Source: Intestinimonas sp052065695
GTDB taxonomy: Bacteria; Bacillota; Clostridia; Oscillospirales; Oscillospiraceae
Assembly: GCF_052065695.1 (NCBI RefSeq)
Contig: NZ_JBQHTM010000032.1
Location: 1 to 43,118, forward strand
Direction of reading: 5' to 3'
Length of the DNA stretch: 43,118 bases
Shown: positions 15,703 to 23,453 of the stretch, piece by piece
Position numbering within the stretch: the first letter of the stretch is position 1
Layout: every line of letters starts with the position of its first letter
Notes under the pieces: generated by a model
Databases searched by the model: none
Told to the model about the DNA's origin: nothing
The model's input: the letters and a program-made list of their open reading frames with translations, nothing else
Translations under genes and position numbers: made by a program

Positions 15703-15917
15703 TGAATTTCACCAATGACGAGATGAATCTGATGTGCATCTACAGCGCCGGCAGCAGCCGCACCGGCCTGATACAGAAGCTCACGGAAATGAAGAAGTAC
15801 CTGGAACGCGACGAGGTGCAGCTGTTGTCGCTGACCGAATCAACGCTTACAAAACTGGCAACAATGACCGATGAGGAGTTCGGGCAGCTGGAGCTCTACC
15901 CCGATTTCGATATCTGA
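15699..15917 (+). CDS. TTRAP (transposon-transfer assisting protein)
   Basis: A 72-residue protein beginning MMNFTNDEMNLMCIYSAG, with a helical core RTGLIQKLTEMKKYL and a C-terminal DEEFGQLELYPDFD. This is the pattern of the small TTRAP family found in Tn1549-like ICEs just before the large helicase. Starts at 15699 or 15702 are both possible (tandem ATG); AAAGGGA at 15685-15691 fits the first. The gene normally runs into the methylase-helicase region; here an ATPase gene with its own promoter intervenes. Confidence 0.8.
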   Translation: MMNFTNDEMNLMCIYSAGSSRTGLIQKLTEMKKYLERDEVQLLSLTESTLTKLATMTDEEFGQLELYPDFDI

Positions 15918-15920
15918 TTC

Positions 15921-16005
15921 TATTCCGAAAAAAGGTGCAGGCGCACCGGATTTCGGAATACGGCTTGATTCCTATTTCAGATTTTTGCGGGAAACCGCAA
16001 AAATC
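15921..16005. repeat. two inverted repeats before the AAA+ gene
   Basis: TATTCCGAAA (15921-15930) and TTTCGGAATA (15951-15960) enclose an inner GGTGC/GCACC stem (15934-15938, 15943-15947). Next, GATTTTTGCGG (15980-15990), GAAA, CCGCAAAAATC (15995-16005) form a perfect 11-bp hairpin. Neither has a terminator T-run. They start directly after TTRAP and probably mark the edge of an inserted ATPase module or act as operators. Confidence 0.75.
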
Positions 16006-16018
16006 TTTCGTAGACCGG

Positions 16019-16088
16019 TTGTAAAATGACTTCGCGCGTGGTATAATACTATTGCGGATAATTGCAGTAAACCGCAAAAATCCGCAAT
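16019..16088 (+). promoter_or_regulatory. promoter with TTGCGG/CCGCAA operator-like repeats
   Basis: TTGTAA (16019-16024) and TATAAT (16042-16047) are 17 bases apart. Just downstream ATTGCGGA (16051-16058) and TCCGCAAT (16081-16088) form an inverted repeat, and CCGCAAAAATC (16072-16082) repeats the arm at 15995-16005 exactly. The hexamer TTGCGG or its complement occurs five times between 15985 and 16087. This looks like an autoregulated promoter, with a repressor site between the transcription start and the ribosome-binding site. Confidence 0.7.
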
Positions 16089-16102
16089 AGGAGGTGCGCT
16101 GC

Positions 16103-17356
16103 ATGGAAATTAAAAGAGACCGTTACCTGAATCTGCTGATCAGCAAGAAGCATAACGGATTGATTAAAGTGATAACCGGCATGAGGAGATGCGGAAAATC
16201 TTATCTTCTGTTCACTCTCTTCAAGGATTACCTGCTTTCAGAAGGAATAGAAAAAAGCCACATCATTGAGATTGCGTTTGATGCTTATGAAAACAAGCAG
16301 TACCGCGATCCCGATGTGCTCTATCCTTACCTGAAGGAGAAGATCAAAGACGACGGCATGTATTATGTGCTGCTTGACGAGGTGCAGCTGCTTGGGGAAT
16401 TTGAGGCAATCCTGAACAGCCTGACCCGAATGAAAAATGTGGATGTGTATGTGACCGGAAGTAATGCCCGCTTTCTCTCCAAGGATGTGATCACAGAGTT
16501 CAGAGGACGCGGCGATGAAGTGCATATGTACCCACTCAGCTTTGCGGAATTCATGTCGGTTTATCCCGGCACGAAGCAGGATGGTTGGAATGAGTATATG
16601 CTGTACGGCGGTCTGCCGCTGGTGCTGAGCTTTACCACTCCGGATCAGAAAATCGCGTTTCTGAAATCTCTCTTTGAGGAGACCTATATTTCGGATATTG
16701 TCGGAAGGCACAACATCCGAAACAAGGCGGAGCTGGAAGAGCTTCTGAACATTCTATCCTCCGCAATCGGTTCGCTGACAAACCCTGAAAAACTTGCCGC
16801 AACCTTCCGGTCGGTCAAGAACAAGAAAATCAGCAGCAATACGATCAAGAAGTATATTGATTATCTCTGCGATTCCTTCCTGATCGACAGCGCTGTCCGG
16901 TATGATGTAAAAGGCAAAAAATACATTGATACCCCGGTGAAATACTACTTCACCGACATGGGGCTGAGAAATGCCCGCCTGAATTTCAGACAGCTGGAAG
17001 AAACGCACAGCATGGAAAACATCATTTTCAATGAGCTGAAAATCCGCGGCTTCAATGTGGATGTGGGTGTTATCATGCAGTATGATACCAACGAAAAGGG
17101 CAACAGCATCCGCAAACAGCTGGAAATTGACTTCGTCTGCAACAAAGGCTCCAAACGCTACTATATCCAGTCCGCTTACGCGATTCCGGATCAGGCGAAG
17201 ATGGAGCAGGAACAGCGTTCTCTGATGCTGACCGGAGATTTCTTCAAGCGAATTATCATCACCAAGGATACTCCGGCACCGTATTATAATGAGAATGGTG
17301 TCCTGATTATGAGCGTCTATGATTTCCTGCTGAATGAAAACAGTCTGGATATTTAA
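16103..17356 (+). CDS. AAA+ ATPase with DUF4143 domain
   Basis: A 417-residue protein. An AAA_14-type ATPase is at the N-terminus: Walker A-like GMRRCGKS (about 25-32), Walker B YYVLLDEVQ (about 85-93) and VTGSNARFL (sensor 1, about 117-125). The DUF4143 C-terminal domain (about 200-400) includes SDIVGRHNIRNK, YLCDSFLIDS and the PD-(D/E)XK-like VKYYFTDMGLRNA...LEIDFVC. ATG 16103 is chosen over GTG 16094 because TAGGAGG (16088-16094) is 8 bases upstream. Such ATPases are widespread and poorly understood; defence or toxin-like roles have been suggested. It has its own promoter and interrupts the usual ICE gene order, so it is probably an added cargo gene. Confidence 0.85.
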   Translation: MEIKRDRYLNLLISKKHNGLIKVITGMRRCGKSYLLFTLFKDYLLSEGIEKSHIIEIAFDAYENKQYRDPDVLYPYLKEKIKDDGMYYVLLDEVQLLGEFEAILNSLTRMKNVDVYVTGSNARFLSKDVITEFRGRGDEVHMYPLSFAEFMSVYPGTKQDGWNEYMLYGGLPLVLSFTTPDQKIAFLKSLFEETYISDIVGRHNIRNKAELEELLNILSSAIGSLTNPEKLAATFRSVKNKKISSNTIKKYIDYLCDSFLIDSAVRYDVKGKKYIDTPVKYYFTDMGLRNARLNFRQLEETHSMENIIFNELKIRGFNVDVGVIMQYDTNEKGNSIRKQLEIDFVCNKGSKRYYIQSAYAIPDQAKMEQEQRSLMLTGDFFKRIIITKDTPAPYYNENGVLIMSVYDFLLNENSLDI

Positions 17357-17360
17357 GACG

Positions 17361-17564
17361 ATGGGAAAGAGCAATAAGGTCTGCCCGAACTGCGGACGAA
17401 AGATGAAACAGCAGTTCATCGGCCTGCAGCATTGCAAATGCGGGATGAGCTGGAAAAAAGATATTGGCTTTTTTGAACGGACGCCGGATATGGTGTTCGG
17501 ACTCCGGCACAATGCGCCGGGTAAAAAGCCGCGCCGGATGATTGAGATCAGACGGAAAAACTGA
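17361..17564 (+). CDS. small zinc-ribbon-like protein
   Basis: A 67-residue basic protein starting MGKSNKVCPNCGRKM, with a second Cys pair in HCKCGMSWKK; CxxC plus CxC would make a zinc ribbon. It ends with a basic tail (KKPRRMIEIRRKN). ATG 17361 begins 4 bases after the ATPase stop, so it could be co-transcribed with it. A terminator follows. No family is recognised beyond a short zinc ribbon. The alternative longer frame starting within the ATPase is less likely. Confidence 0.6.
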   Translation: MGKSNKVCPNCGRKMKQQFIGLQHCKCGMSWKKDIGFFERTPDMVFGLRHNAPGKKPRRMIEIRRKN

Positions 17565-17580
17565 ATACAATTCAAATCGG

Positions 17581-17615
17581 GAGCGTCCATGGCATGTGGG
17601 CGCTCTTTTCTTTTT
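17581..17615 (+). terminator. rho-independent terminator before the methylase-helicase
   Basis: GAGCGTCC (17581-17588) pairs with GGGCGCTC (17598-17605), with one T-G pair, followed by TTTTCTTTTT. It separates the ATPase/zinc-ribbon unit from the downstream ICE gene. Confidence 0.75.
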
Positions 17616-17633
17616 GGAAAGGAGACGTGATCT

Positions 17634-20600
17634 ATGGCAAGCAAATTGCAGGAGTACCGAAGAATGTCGGAAGAAGCTCAGCGGCAGCTGACCGGAAGCC
17701 TGGAGCGCTGGCAGTCCTTCCTCGCCACCGCGTCGAGGCTGTACAAATACCCGTATCACGAGCAGGTCATGATCCATGCCCAGCGCCCGGACGCAACCGC
17801 CTGTGCGGAGTTCGACGTCTGGAACAATACGATGCGCCGGTATGTGCGGCGCGGTTCTAAGGGCATCGCGCTCATCGATATGCTGCCGGATTCCATGCTG
17901 GGAAGCAGACTGTATGGTGTGGAACTGGATTCCATCACCGGGCGCATTGCGCAAAAGCTGTATCCGCAGGCAGAAATCAAGGTGGCAGGCTTTGAAACCA
18001 CCGACCGGCGCGACTTCTATGATCTGGCCGTGGGCAATGTGCCCTTTGGCAACTACCGTGTCAGCGATAAGCCCTATGATAAACTCGGATTTTCTATCCA
18101 CAACTATTTCTTTGCCAAGGCATTGGATCAGGTTCGTCCCGGTGGCATCGTGGCCTTTGTTACCAGCCGCTACACGATGGATTCCAAGAATCCGGACGCG
18201 CGAAAGTATCTGGCGCAACGGGCAGAACTGCTGGGAGCCATTCGACTTCCTAACAACGCATTCCGTGCCAATGCCGGTACAGATGTAGTGTCGGATATCA
18301 TTTTTCTGCAAAAGAGAGACCATCCCATTGATATCGAACCGGATTGGGTGCATCTGGGGCTGATATCGGAGGGTATTACCCTCAACAGCTATTTTGTTGA
18401 CCACCCGGAAATGGTGCTGGGTGAGATTACAACGGAAAGTACCCAGTACGGCAAGGAAGAATGTACGGTCATTCCGATTCCGGATGAGGATCTGGGAGAC
18501 CAGCTGCATGAGGCGGTGCAGCACATCGGCGGTCACTATGAAGCACAGGAGCTGGCACCGGAGGAGGAGTTGTCCTTGCAGGGCGAAACTATTCCGGCAG
18601 ACCCCAATGTCAAGAACTTCTCCTATGCCGTAGTGGATGGGGATGTCTACTTCCGTGAGAACAGCATCATGCGGAAGGCTGACCTTTCTGCGACAGCCAC
18701 CGGCAGGATCAAAGGCATGGTGGAGCTTCGCACCATTGTGCAGGAACTGATCGACTATCAGCTGAACGATTACCCGGAGGAAGCGATTGCCCAGAAACAG
18801 CGGGAACTGAATGTAGCCTATGACCGATTCGCCGATCAGTATGGGCTTATCAACTCCCGTGCAAATGCGCAGGCTTTTTCAGAAGATTCGTCTTATTATC
18901 TGCTCTGCTCTCTGGAAAATGTAGATGAAAACGGCAGGCTGGAATCCAAGGCGGATATGTTCACCAAACGGACGATTCGACCGGAACGGGCTGTTACCAG
19001 CGTAGATACTCCGGCAGAGGCTCTGGCAATCTCCATCGGAGAGCGCGGCAAAGTGGATTTGCCCTATATGTCGGAGCTTTTAGGTACACCGGGAGAATTT
19101 GAAAAAATCCAGCAGGAACTGCATGGTGTCATTTTCAAAGACCCGATGACGCAGGGCGGCGAGGAAACCGGCTGGGTGACGGCTGATGAATATCTGTCCG
19201 GCAATGTCCGGGAAAAACTCCGCGTGGCAGAACTGGCTGCGGCTTCTGACCCTGCCTTTGCGGTAAACACGGAATATTTGAAGAAAGCACAGCCGAAAGA
19301 CCTGGATGCGTCGGAGATTGATGTGCGCCTTGGTGCCACATGGGTCAATCGGGATTATATCCAGCAGTTTATGGAAGAAACCTTTGAACCGCCGTTCTAT
19401 CTGCGCAGAAATATTGAAGTGAAATTCTCTCCCATGACGGCAGAATGGCAGATCACCGGTAAGAGTACACCGAGCCGGAATGATGTTCATGCCTATATGA
19501 CCTACGGCACCAGCCGTGCCAATGCCTATCGAATTCTGGAGGATACGCTGAATCTGCGGGATATTCGTATTTACGATACCGTGGAGGATGCAGACGGCAA
19601 GCAGAAGCGGGTTCTGAATAAAAAGGAGACCACCCTCGCCCAGCAGAAACAGCAGGCCATTAAGGATGCGTTCCAGAACTGGGTGTGGAAAGACCCTTAT
19701 CGCCGTGCGGACCTGGTGGAAAAGTATAACGAGCTGTTCAACAGTACCCGTCCTCGTGAGTACGATGGCTCCCACATCCGCTTTGGCGGCATGAATCCGG
19801 AAATCCGGCTGCGGGAACACCAGCAGAATGCCATTGCTCATGTGCTGTACGGTGGCAATACACTGCTGGCCCACGAAGTGGGTGCCGGTAAGACTTTCGA
19901 GATGGCCGCTTCTGCTATGGAGGCAAAACGGCTGGGACTGTGCCAGAAATCCATGTTTGTCGTTCCGAATCATTTGACCCTTCAGTGGGCAAACGAGTTT
20001 CTGCGCCTGTATCCGAGTGCAAAACTGCTGGTGGCAAGCAAAAAGGACTTTGAAACGGCCCGCAGAAAGAAGTTCTGCGCACGAATTGCTACTGGTGATT
20101 ACGATGCAGTCATCATCGGGCATTCCCAGTTTGAGAAAATTCCGGTGTCCGCAGAACGGCAGGAGCGGATTTTGACTGCCCAGATTGATGAAATCGAAAA
20201 CGCCATTGCTGAGATGAAATCCCAGAATGGCGAACGTTTCTCCATCAAACAGATGGAAAAGACCCGGAAAGGATTGGAGGCGAGATTGGAGAAACTCCGG
20301 GCAACCGACCGAAAAGACGATGTGATTACCTTTGAGCAGCTGGGCGTAGACCGACTGTTTGTAGACGAAGCACATGCCTTTAAGAATCTGTTCCTCTACA
20401 CAAAAATGCGCAATGTTGCAGGCTTGTCCACATCGGAAGCGCAGAAATCTTCGGATATGTTTATGAAGTGCCAATATATGGACGAGTTGACAGGCGGGCG
20501 CGGCATCATTTTTGCGACCGGCACCCCGGTTAGCAACAGCATGACGGAGCTTTACACCATGATGCGGTATCTCCAGTACGGCACGTTGCAGCAGAAAGGG

Positions 20601-22322
20601 CTGACCCATTTCGACAGCTGGGCTTCTACCTTTGGTGAGACCACCACAGCCATTGAGCTGGCACCGGAAGGAACCGGATACCGGGCAAGAACAAGATTTG
20701 CAAAATTCTTCAACCTGCCGGAGCTGATGAATATGTTCAAGGAAGTGGCAGATATCAAGACTTCCGATCAGCTGCATTTGCCGGTGCCGGAGGCAAAATT
20801 TGAAACCGTGGTGGTGCAGCCTTCGGAGCATCAGCAGGCGATGGTGGCGGAGCTTTCGGAACGGGCGGCGGCTGTGCATTCCGGTGTGGTAGACCCGTCG
20901 GTCGATAACATGCTGAAAATCACATCGGATGGCAGAAAGCTGGGACTGGATCAGCGATTGATGAATCCGCTCCTGCCGGATGACCCAAATAGCAAGCTCA
21001 ACGCCTGTGTGCGGAATGTGCTTCGGATTTATGAGGAAGGACAGTCGGATAAGCTGACCCAGTTACTGTTCTGCGACCTCAGCACGCCGAAGAACGATGG
21101 AACCTTCAATGTCTATGAGGATATCCGCGCCAAACTCATCCAGTCCGGCGTACCGGAGGAAGAAATCGCATTTATCCATGATGCTGATACCGAGGCAAAA
21201 AAGAAGGATCTGTTTGCCAAAGTCCGTACTGGGCAGGTGCGGGTGTTGTTAGGTTCGACACAGAAGATGGGCGCAGGCACGAACGTGCAGGACAGGCTGG
21301 TGGCCGTGCATCATCTGGATGTAGGTTGGCGGCCTGCGGACATGACCCAGCGAAATGGACGTATCATCCGTCAGGGCAACCGAAACAAAGAGGTGCAGGT
21401 TTATCAGTATGTGACGGAAGGAACCTTTGATGCCTACCTCTATCAGACACTGGAGAATAAGCAGAAGTTTATCAGTCAGATCATGACCAGCAAATCTCCG
21501 GTTCGTTCCTGTGATGATGTGGATGAACAGGCACTTTCCTATGCGGAGATCAAAGCACTTTGTGCAGGAGACCCGCAGATCAAGGAAAAAATGGACTTGG
21601 ATGTAGATGTTGCAAGGCTGAAAGTATTGAAGGCAGACCATCAGAGTCAGCAGTACCGATTGGAGGATAAGCTGATGAAATATTTTCCAGCTGAGATTGA
21701 GAAAACGCAGGGGTTCATCAAGGGCTTTCAGTCGGATATCCGGACGGTGGCGGCACATCCGCTGCCGGAAGAGGGGTTCTGCGGCATGGAGGTGAATGGC
21801 GCGCAATTTACTGAAAAAGCCGAGGCCGGTGAAGCAATCCTCGCAATCTGTAAAGCCAATCAGAGTCTGGAGCCGGTACCGCTTGGCAGTTATCGAGGTT
21901 TCAAGATGGAACTGGCATTTGACAGCTTCCAGAAAGAGTATCAGGTACTGCTGAAAGGCGAGATGACCCACCGGGTACCCATCGGCACCAGTGCTGCGGG
22001 TAATATCCAGCGTCTGGACAATGCTCTTGCCGGGATTCCTGCAAGATTGGAAAAGGCAGAACAGCAGTTGGACAGTCTTAGGAGCCAGCAGGAAGCTGCG
22101 CAGGCCGAGCTTGGAAAACCGTTTCCCCAGGAGGCAGAACTGGCAGAGAAGAGCGCAAGACTGGCAGAACTGGACGCACTGCTGAATATGGATGACCGTG
22201 GAAATGATGATCCTGACCGTGAGAATACAACAGAAAAGCCGTCTGTCCTGGCAGAGCTGCGTGACCGTGCAGGGCGCATTCCGCCGATGACACATCGGGA
22301 TGATGAGGAGGTGGCACTATGA
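17634..22322 (+). CDS. ICE methylase-helicase fusion with internal deletion
   Basis: A 1562-residue protein. N-terminus (1-82): ArdC-like leader LYKYPYHEQVMIHAQRPDAT...YVRRGSKGIALID. From residue 83 it continues with the middle of an N6-methylase: MLPDSMLGSRLYGVELDSIT, then GNVPFGNY (NPPY-like motif). Helicase part: HEVGAGKT (Walker A, about 754-761), FVDEAHAFK (DEAH), ATGTPVSNS, and a C-terminal helicase domain GSTQKMGAGTNVQDR...RNGRIIRQGN. Full-length relatives have several hundred further residues between the two N-terminal parts, including the SAM motif LEPS-x-G-x-GNFFG. That portion is missing in frame, so methylation is probably lost while helicase motifs remain. The stop overlaps mobC. 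Confidence 0.9.
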   Translation: MASKLQEYRRMSEEAQRQLTGSLERWQSFLATASRLYKYPYHEQVMIHAQRPDATACAEFDVWNNTMRRYVRRGSKGIALIDMLPDSMLGSRLYGVELDSITGRIAQKLYPQAEIKVAGFETTDRRDFYDLAVGNVPFGNYRVSDKPYDKLGFSIHNYFFAKALDQVRPGGIVAFVTSRYTMDSKNPDARKYLAQRAELLGAIRLPNNAFRANAGTDVVSDIIFLQKRDHPIDIEPDWVHLGLISEGITLNSYFVDHPEMVLGEITTESTQYGKEECTVIPIPDEDLGDQLHEAVQHIGGHYEAQELAPEEELSLQGETIPADPNVKNFSYAVVDGDVYFRENSIMRKADLSATATGRIKGMVELRTIVQELIDYQLNDYPEEAIAQKQRELNVAYDRFADQYGLINSRANAQAFSEDSSYYLLCSLENVDENGRLESKADMFTKRTIRPERAVTSVDTPAEALAISIGERGKVDLPYMSELLGTPGEFEKIQQELHGVIFKDPMTQGGEETGWVTADEYLSGNVREKLRVAELAAASDPAFAVNTEYLKKAQPKDLDASEIDVRLGATWVNRDYIQQFMEETFEPPFYLRRNIEVKFSPMTAEWQITGKSTPSRNDVHAYMTYGTSRANAYRILEDTLNLRDIRIYDTVEDADGKQKRVLNKKETTLAQQKQQAIKDAFQNWVWKDPYRRADLVEKYNELFNSTRPREYDGSHIRFGGMNPEIRLREHQQNAIAHVLYGGNTLLAHEVGAGKTFEMAASAMEAKRLGLCQKSMFVVPNHLTLQWANEFLRLYPSAKLLVASKKDFETARRKKFCARIATGDYDAVIIGHSQFEKIPVSAERQERILTAQIDEIENAIAEMKSQNGERFSIKQMEKTRKGLEARLEKLRATDRKDDVITFEQLGVDRLFVDEAHAFKNLFLYTKMRNVAGLSTSEAQKSSDMFMKCQYMDELTGGRGIIFATGTPVSNSMTELYTMMRYLQYGTLQQKGLTHFDSWASTFGETTTAIELAPEGTGYRARTRFAKFFNLPELMNMFKEVADIKTSDQLHLPVPEAKFETVVVQPSEHQQAMVAELSERAAAVHSGVVDPSVDNMLKITSDGRKLGLDQRLMNPLLPDDPNSKLNACVRNVLRIYEEGQSDKLTQLLFCDLSTPKNDGTFNVYEDIRAKLIQSGVPEEEIAFIHDADTEAKKKDLFAKVRTGQVRVLLGSTQKMGAGTNVQDRLVAVHHLDVGWRPADMTQRNGRIIRQGNRNKEVQVYQYVTEGTFDAYLYQTLENKQKFISQIMTSKSPVRSCDDVDEQALSYAEIKALCAGDPQIKEKMDLDVDVARLKVLKADHQSQQYRLEDKLMKYFPAEIEKTQGFIKGFQSDIRTVAAHPLPEEGFCGMEVNGAQFTEKAEAGEAILAICKANQSLEPVPLGSYRGFKMELAFDSFQKEYQVLLKGEMTHRVPIGTSAAGNIQRLDNALAGIPARLEKAEQQLDSLRSQQEAAQAELGKPFPQEAELAEKSARLAELDALLNMDDRGNDDPDRENTTEKPSVLAELRDRAGRIPPMTHRDDEEVAL

Positions 22323-22651
22323 GTGTTCGGGAACACTGGATCAATGTCCGGGTAAACCCGGAAGAGCTGGCGAGGATTCGTGAAAAGCAGAAGGAATTGG
22401 GGATTCGCAATACCGGTGCCTATATGAGAAAGATGGCGATGGACGGGTACTGCGTAAATCTTGATTTGTCGGATGTGGCGCAGGTATCCATCCTTCTTCG
22501 CCGATGCAGCAACAACCTGAATCAGTACGCAAAACGCGCCAATGAATCTGGAAGCATCTATGCGGAGGATATCCGGGATTTGCAGAGACGGCTGGATGAA
22601 CTCTGGGAGATGCAGAAGCTGATCCTGAAGAGGCTTTCTGGTATTCGCTGA
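22319..22651 (+). CDS. mobC: MobC-like relaxosome protein
   Basis: A 110-residue protein beginning MSVREHWINVRVNPEELARI, with a ribbon-helix-helix-like N-terminus and the MobC core LLRRCSNNLNQYAKRANESGSI followed by a helix DLQRRLDELWEMQKLI. MobC-type proteins help the relaxase open DNA at oriT. Its start overlaps the helicase stop (ATGA). The relaxase it probably serves is 0.8 kb downstream. High confidence on the family. Confidence 0.88.
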   Translation: MSVREHWINVRVNPEELARIREKQKELGIRNTGAYMRKMAMDGYCVNLDLSDVAQVSILLRRCSNNLNQYAKRANESGSIYAEDIRDLQRRLDELWEMQKLILKRLSGIR

Positions 22652-22683
22652 CGGCGCAAATGTGCGGGATTTCTACAGCACAT

Positions 22684-22721
22684 GGCACAGATGAAACTGT
22701 CTGTGCCGTTACATATTTTTT
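22684..22721 (+). terminator. hairpin terminator after mobC
   Basis: GGCACAGA (22684-22691) pairs with TCTGTGCC (22700-22707) and is followed by a T-rich tract at 22715-22721. A TTGACA hexamer at 22732-22737 follows, but I find no good -10 box at the right distance. Confidence 0.6.
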
Positions 22722-22802
22722 GGTCTACCTGTTGACATCGTGGTGTTTGGCAAGCAGGTACGATAAAATGAAGATGAAAAGAAAAACGAAGGGGTGAAAT
22801 CC

Positions 22803-23108
22803 ATGAAGATCGTATGTTTTTTGTTGAAGCTGGTGCTGAAAATCCTGTTGCTGCCGGTTGCGTTTCTGCTGCGATTTCTATGCTTTATCTGGAATCTGCT
22901 GATGCAGCTATCCCTGTGGGTGCTTTCGCCGGTTATGCTGTTCGTTCTTGGCTGCGGCATCTATTCGGTGGTTCGGGCGAGCTGGACGGATGTGTTCCTG
23001 CTGACCCTGATTGAGATGGGGTTGTTCGCAGCTGCGGTTGGTGCGGGTGGCATTATGGAACTGATGGAGCGGCTATGTGAGCGTGTAGAGGATGTTTTGA
23101 CAATTTGA
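22803..23108 (+). CDS. small integral membrane protein
   Basis: A 101-residue protein with a very hydrophobic N-terminal two-thirds: IVCFLLKLVLKILLLPVAFL, then LCFIWNLLMQLSLWVLSPVM, and a third segment FLLTLIEMGLFAAAVGAGG. It likely has three or four membrane helices with a short charged C-terminus (ERLCERVEDVL). ATG 22803 is preferred over GTG 22794 because the purine-rich AAGGGG is well placed. Function unknown; small membrane proteins are frequent between mobC and the relaxase in this ICE family. Confidence 0.65.
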   Translation: MKIVCFLLKLVLKILLLPVAFLLRFLCFIWNLLMQLSLWVLSPVMLFVLGCGIYSVVRASWTDVFLLTLIEMGLFAAAVGAGGIMELMERLCERVEDVLTI

Positions 23109-23124
23109 GTTCAGGAGGGATTTG

Positions 23125-23394
23125 ATGGAGATTCAGTTTATGAAAGATTATTATGATTTACGATACGAGGAAACAGATGGAGAGAATCATTTTGTGGATG
23201 AGACTGCTTATCAGGAAAAACAGTCTGAGCAATCGAAGATGGAAGACCAGCTGATGGAAATGGTGGGCGGCAGCGAATCTAATGTGTGGAAGCTTTATGA
23301 AAGCATCATGTGCATCTATTTCGACATGGAAGAAATCATCAAGCAGGCCGTTTATTTGCAGGGAGCTTATGACCGAGAACGGATGTTAAAATGA
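23125..23394 (+). CDS. small acidic ICE protein
   Basis: An 89-residue acidic protein beginning MEIQFMKDYYDLRYEETDG, helical throughout its second half (KMEDQLMEMVGGSE...SIMCIYFDMEEIIKQAVYL). AGGAGGG (23113-23119) is correctly spaced from ATG 23125. No domain recognised. It sits directly before the relaxase in the same direction, followed by a strong terminator. Confidence 0.6.
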   Translation: MEIQFMKDYYDLRYEETDGENHFVDETAYQEKQSEQSKMEDQLMEMVGGSESNVWKLYESIMCIYFDMEEIIKQAVYLQGAYDRERMLK

Positions 23395-23410
23395 GAATAG
23401 TGAATTGGTA

Positions 23411-23436
23411 AGAGCTGCCTTCGGGTAGCTCTTTTT
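23411..23436 (+). terminator. UUCG-loop terminator before the relaxase
   Basis: AGAGCTGCC (23411-23419), TTCG, GGTAGCTCT (23424-23432), then TTTTT. A compact textbook intrinsic terminator only 18 bases before the relaxase start; the relaxase must rely on read-through or regulation by this structure. Confidence 0.85.
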
Positions 23437-23453
23437 AGATGGAGGAATAAGGA

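Noticed and set aside
15921..15960. Terminator after TTRAP
   Set aside because: The hairpin is strong but no T-run follows, so it was listed as a repeat rather than a terminator.
17307..20879. Long minus-strand open frames (17307-18536, 19080-20879)
   Set aside because: They lie opposite the methylase-helicase gene, whose helicase motifs are clear; the antisense products look random and Cys/His-rich.
22732..22770. Promoter starting with TTGACA before the membrane protein gene
   Set aside because: No acceptable -10 box is found 16-18 bases downstream.
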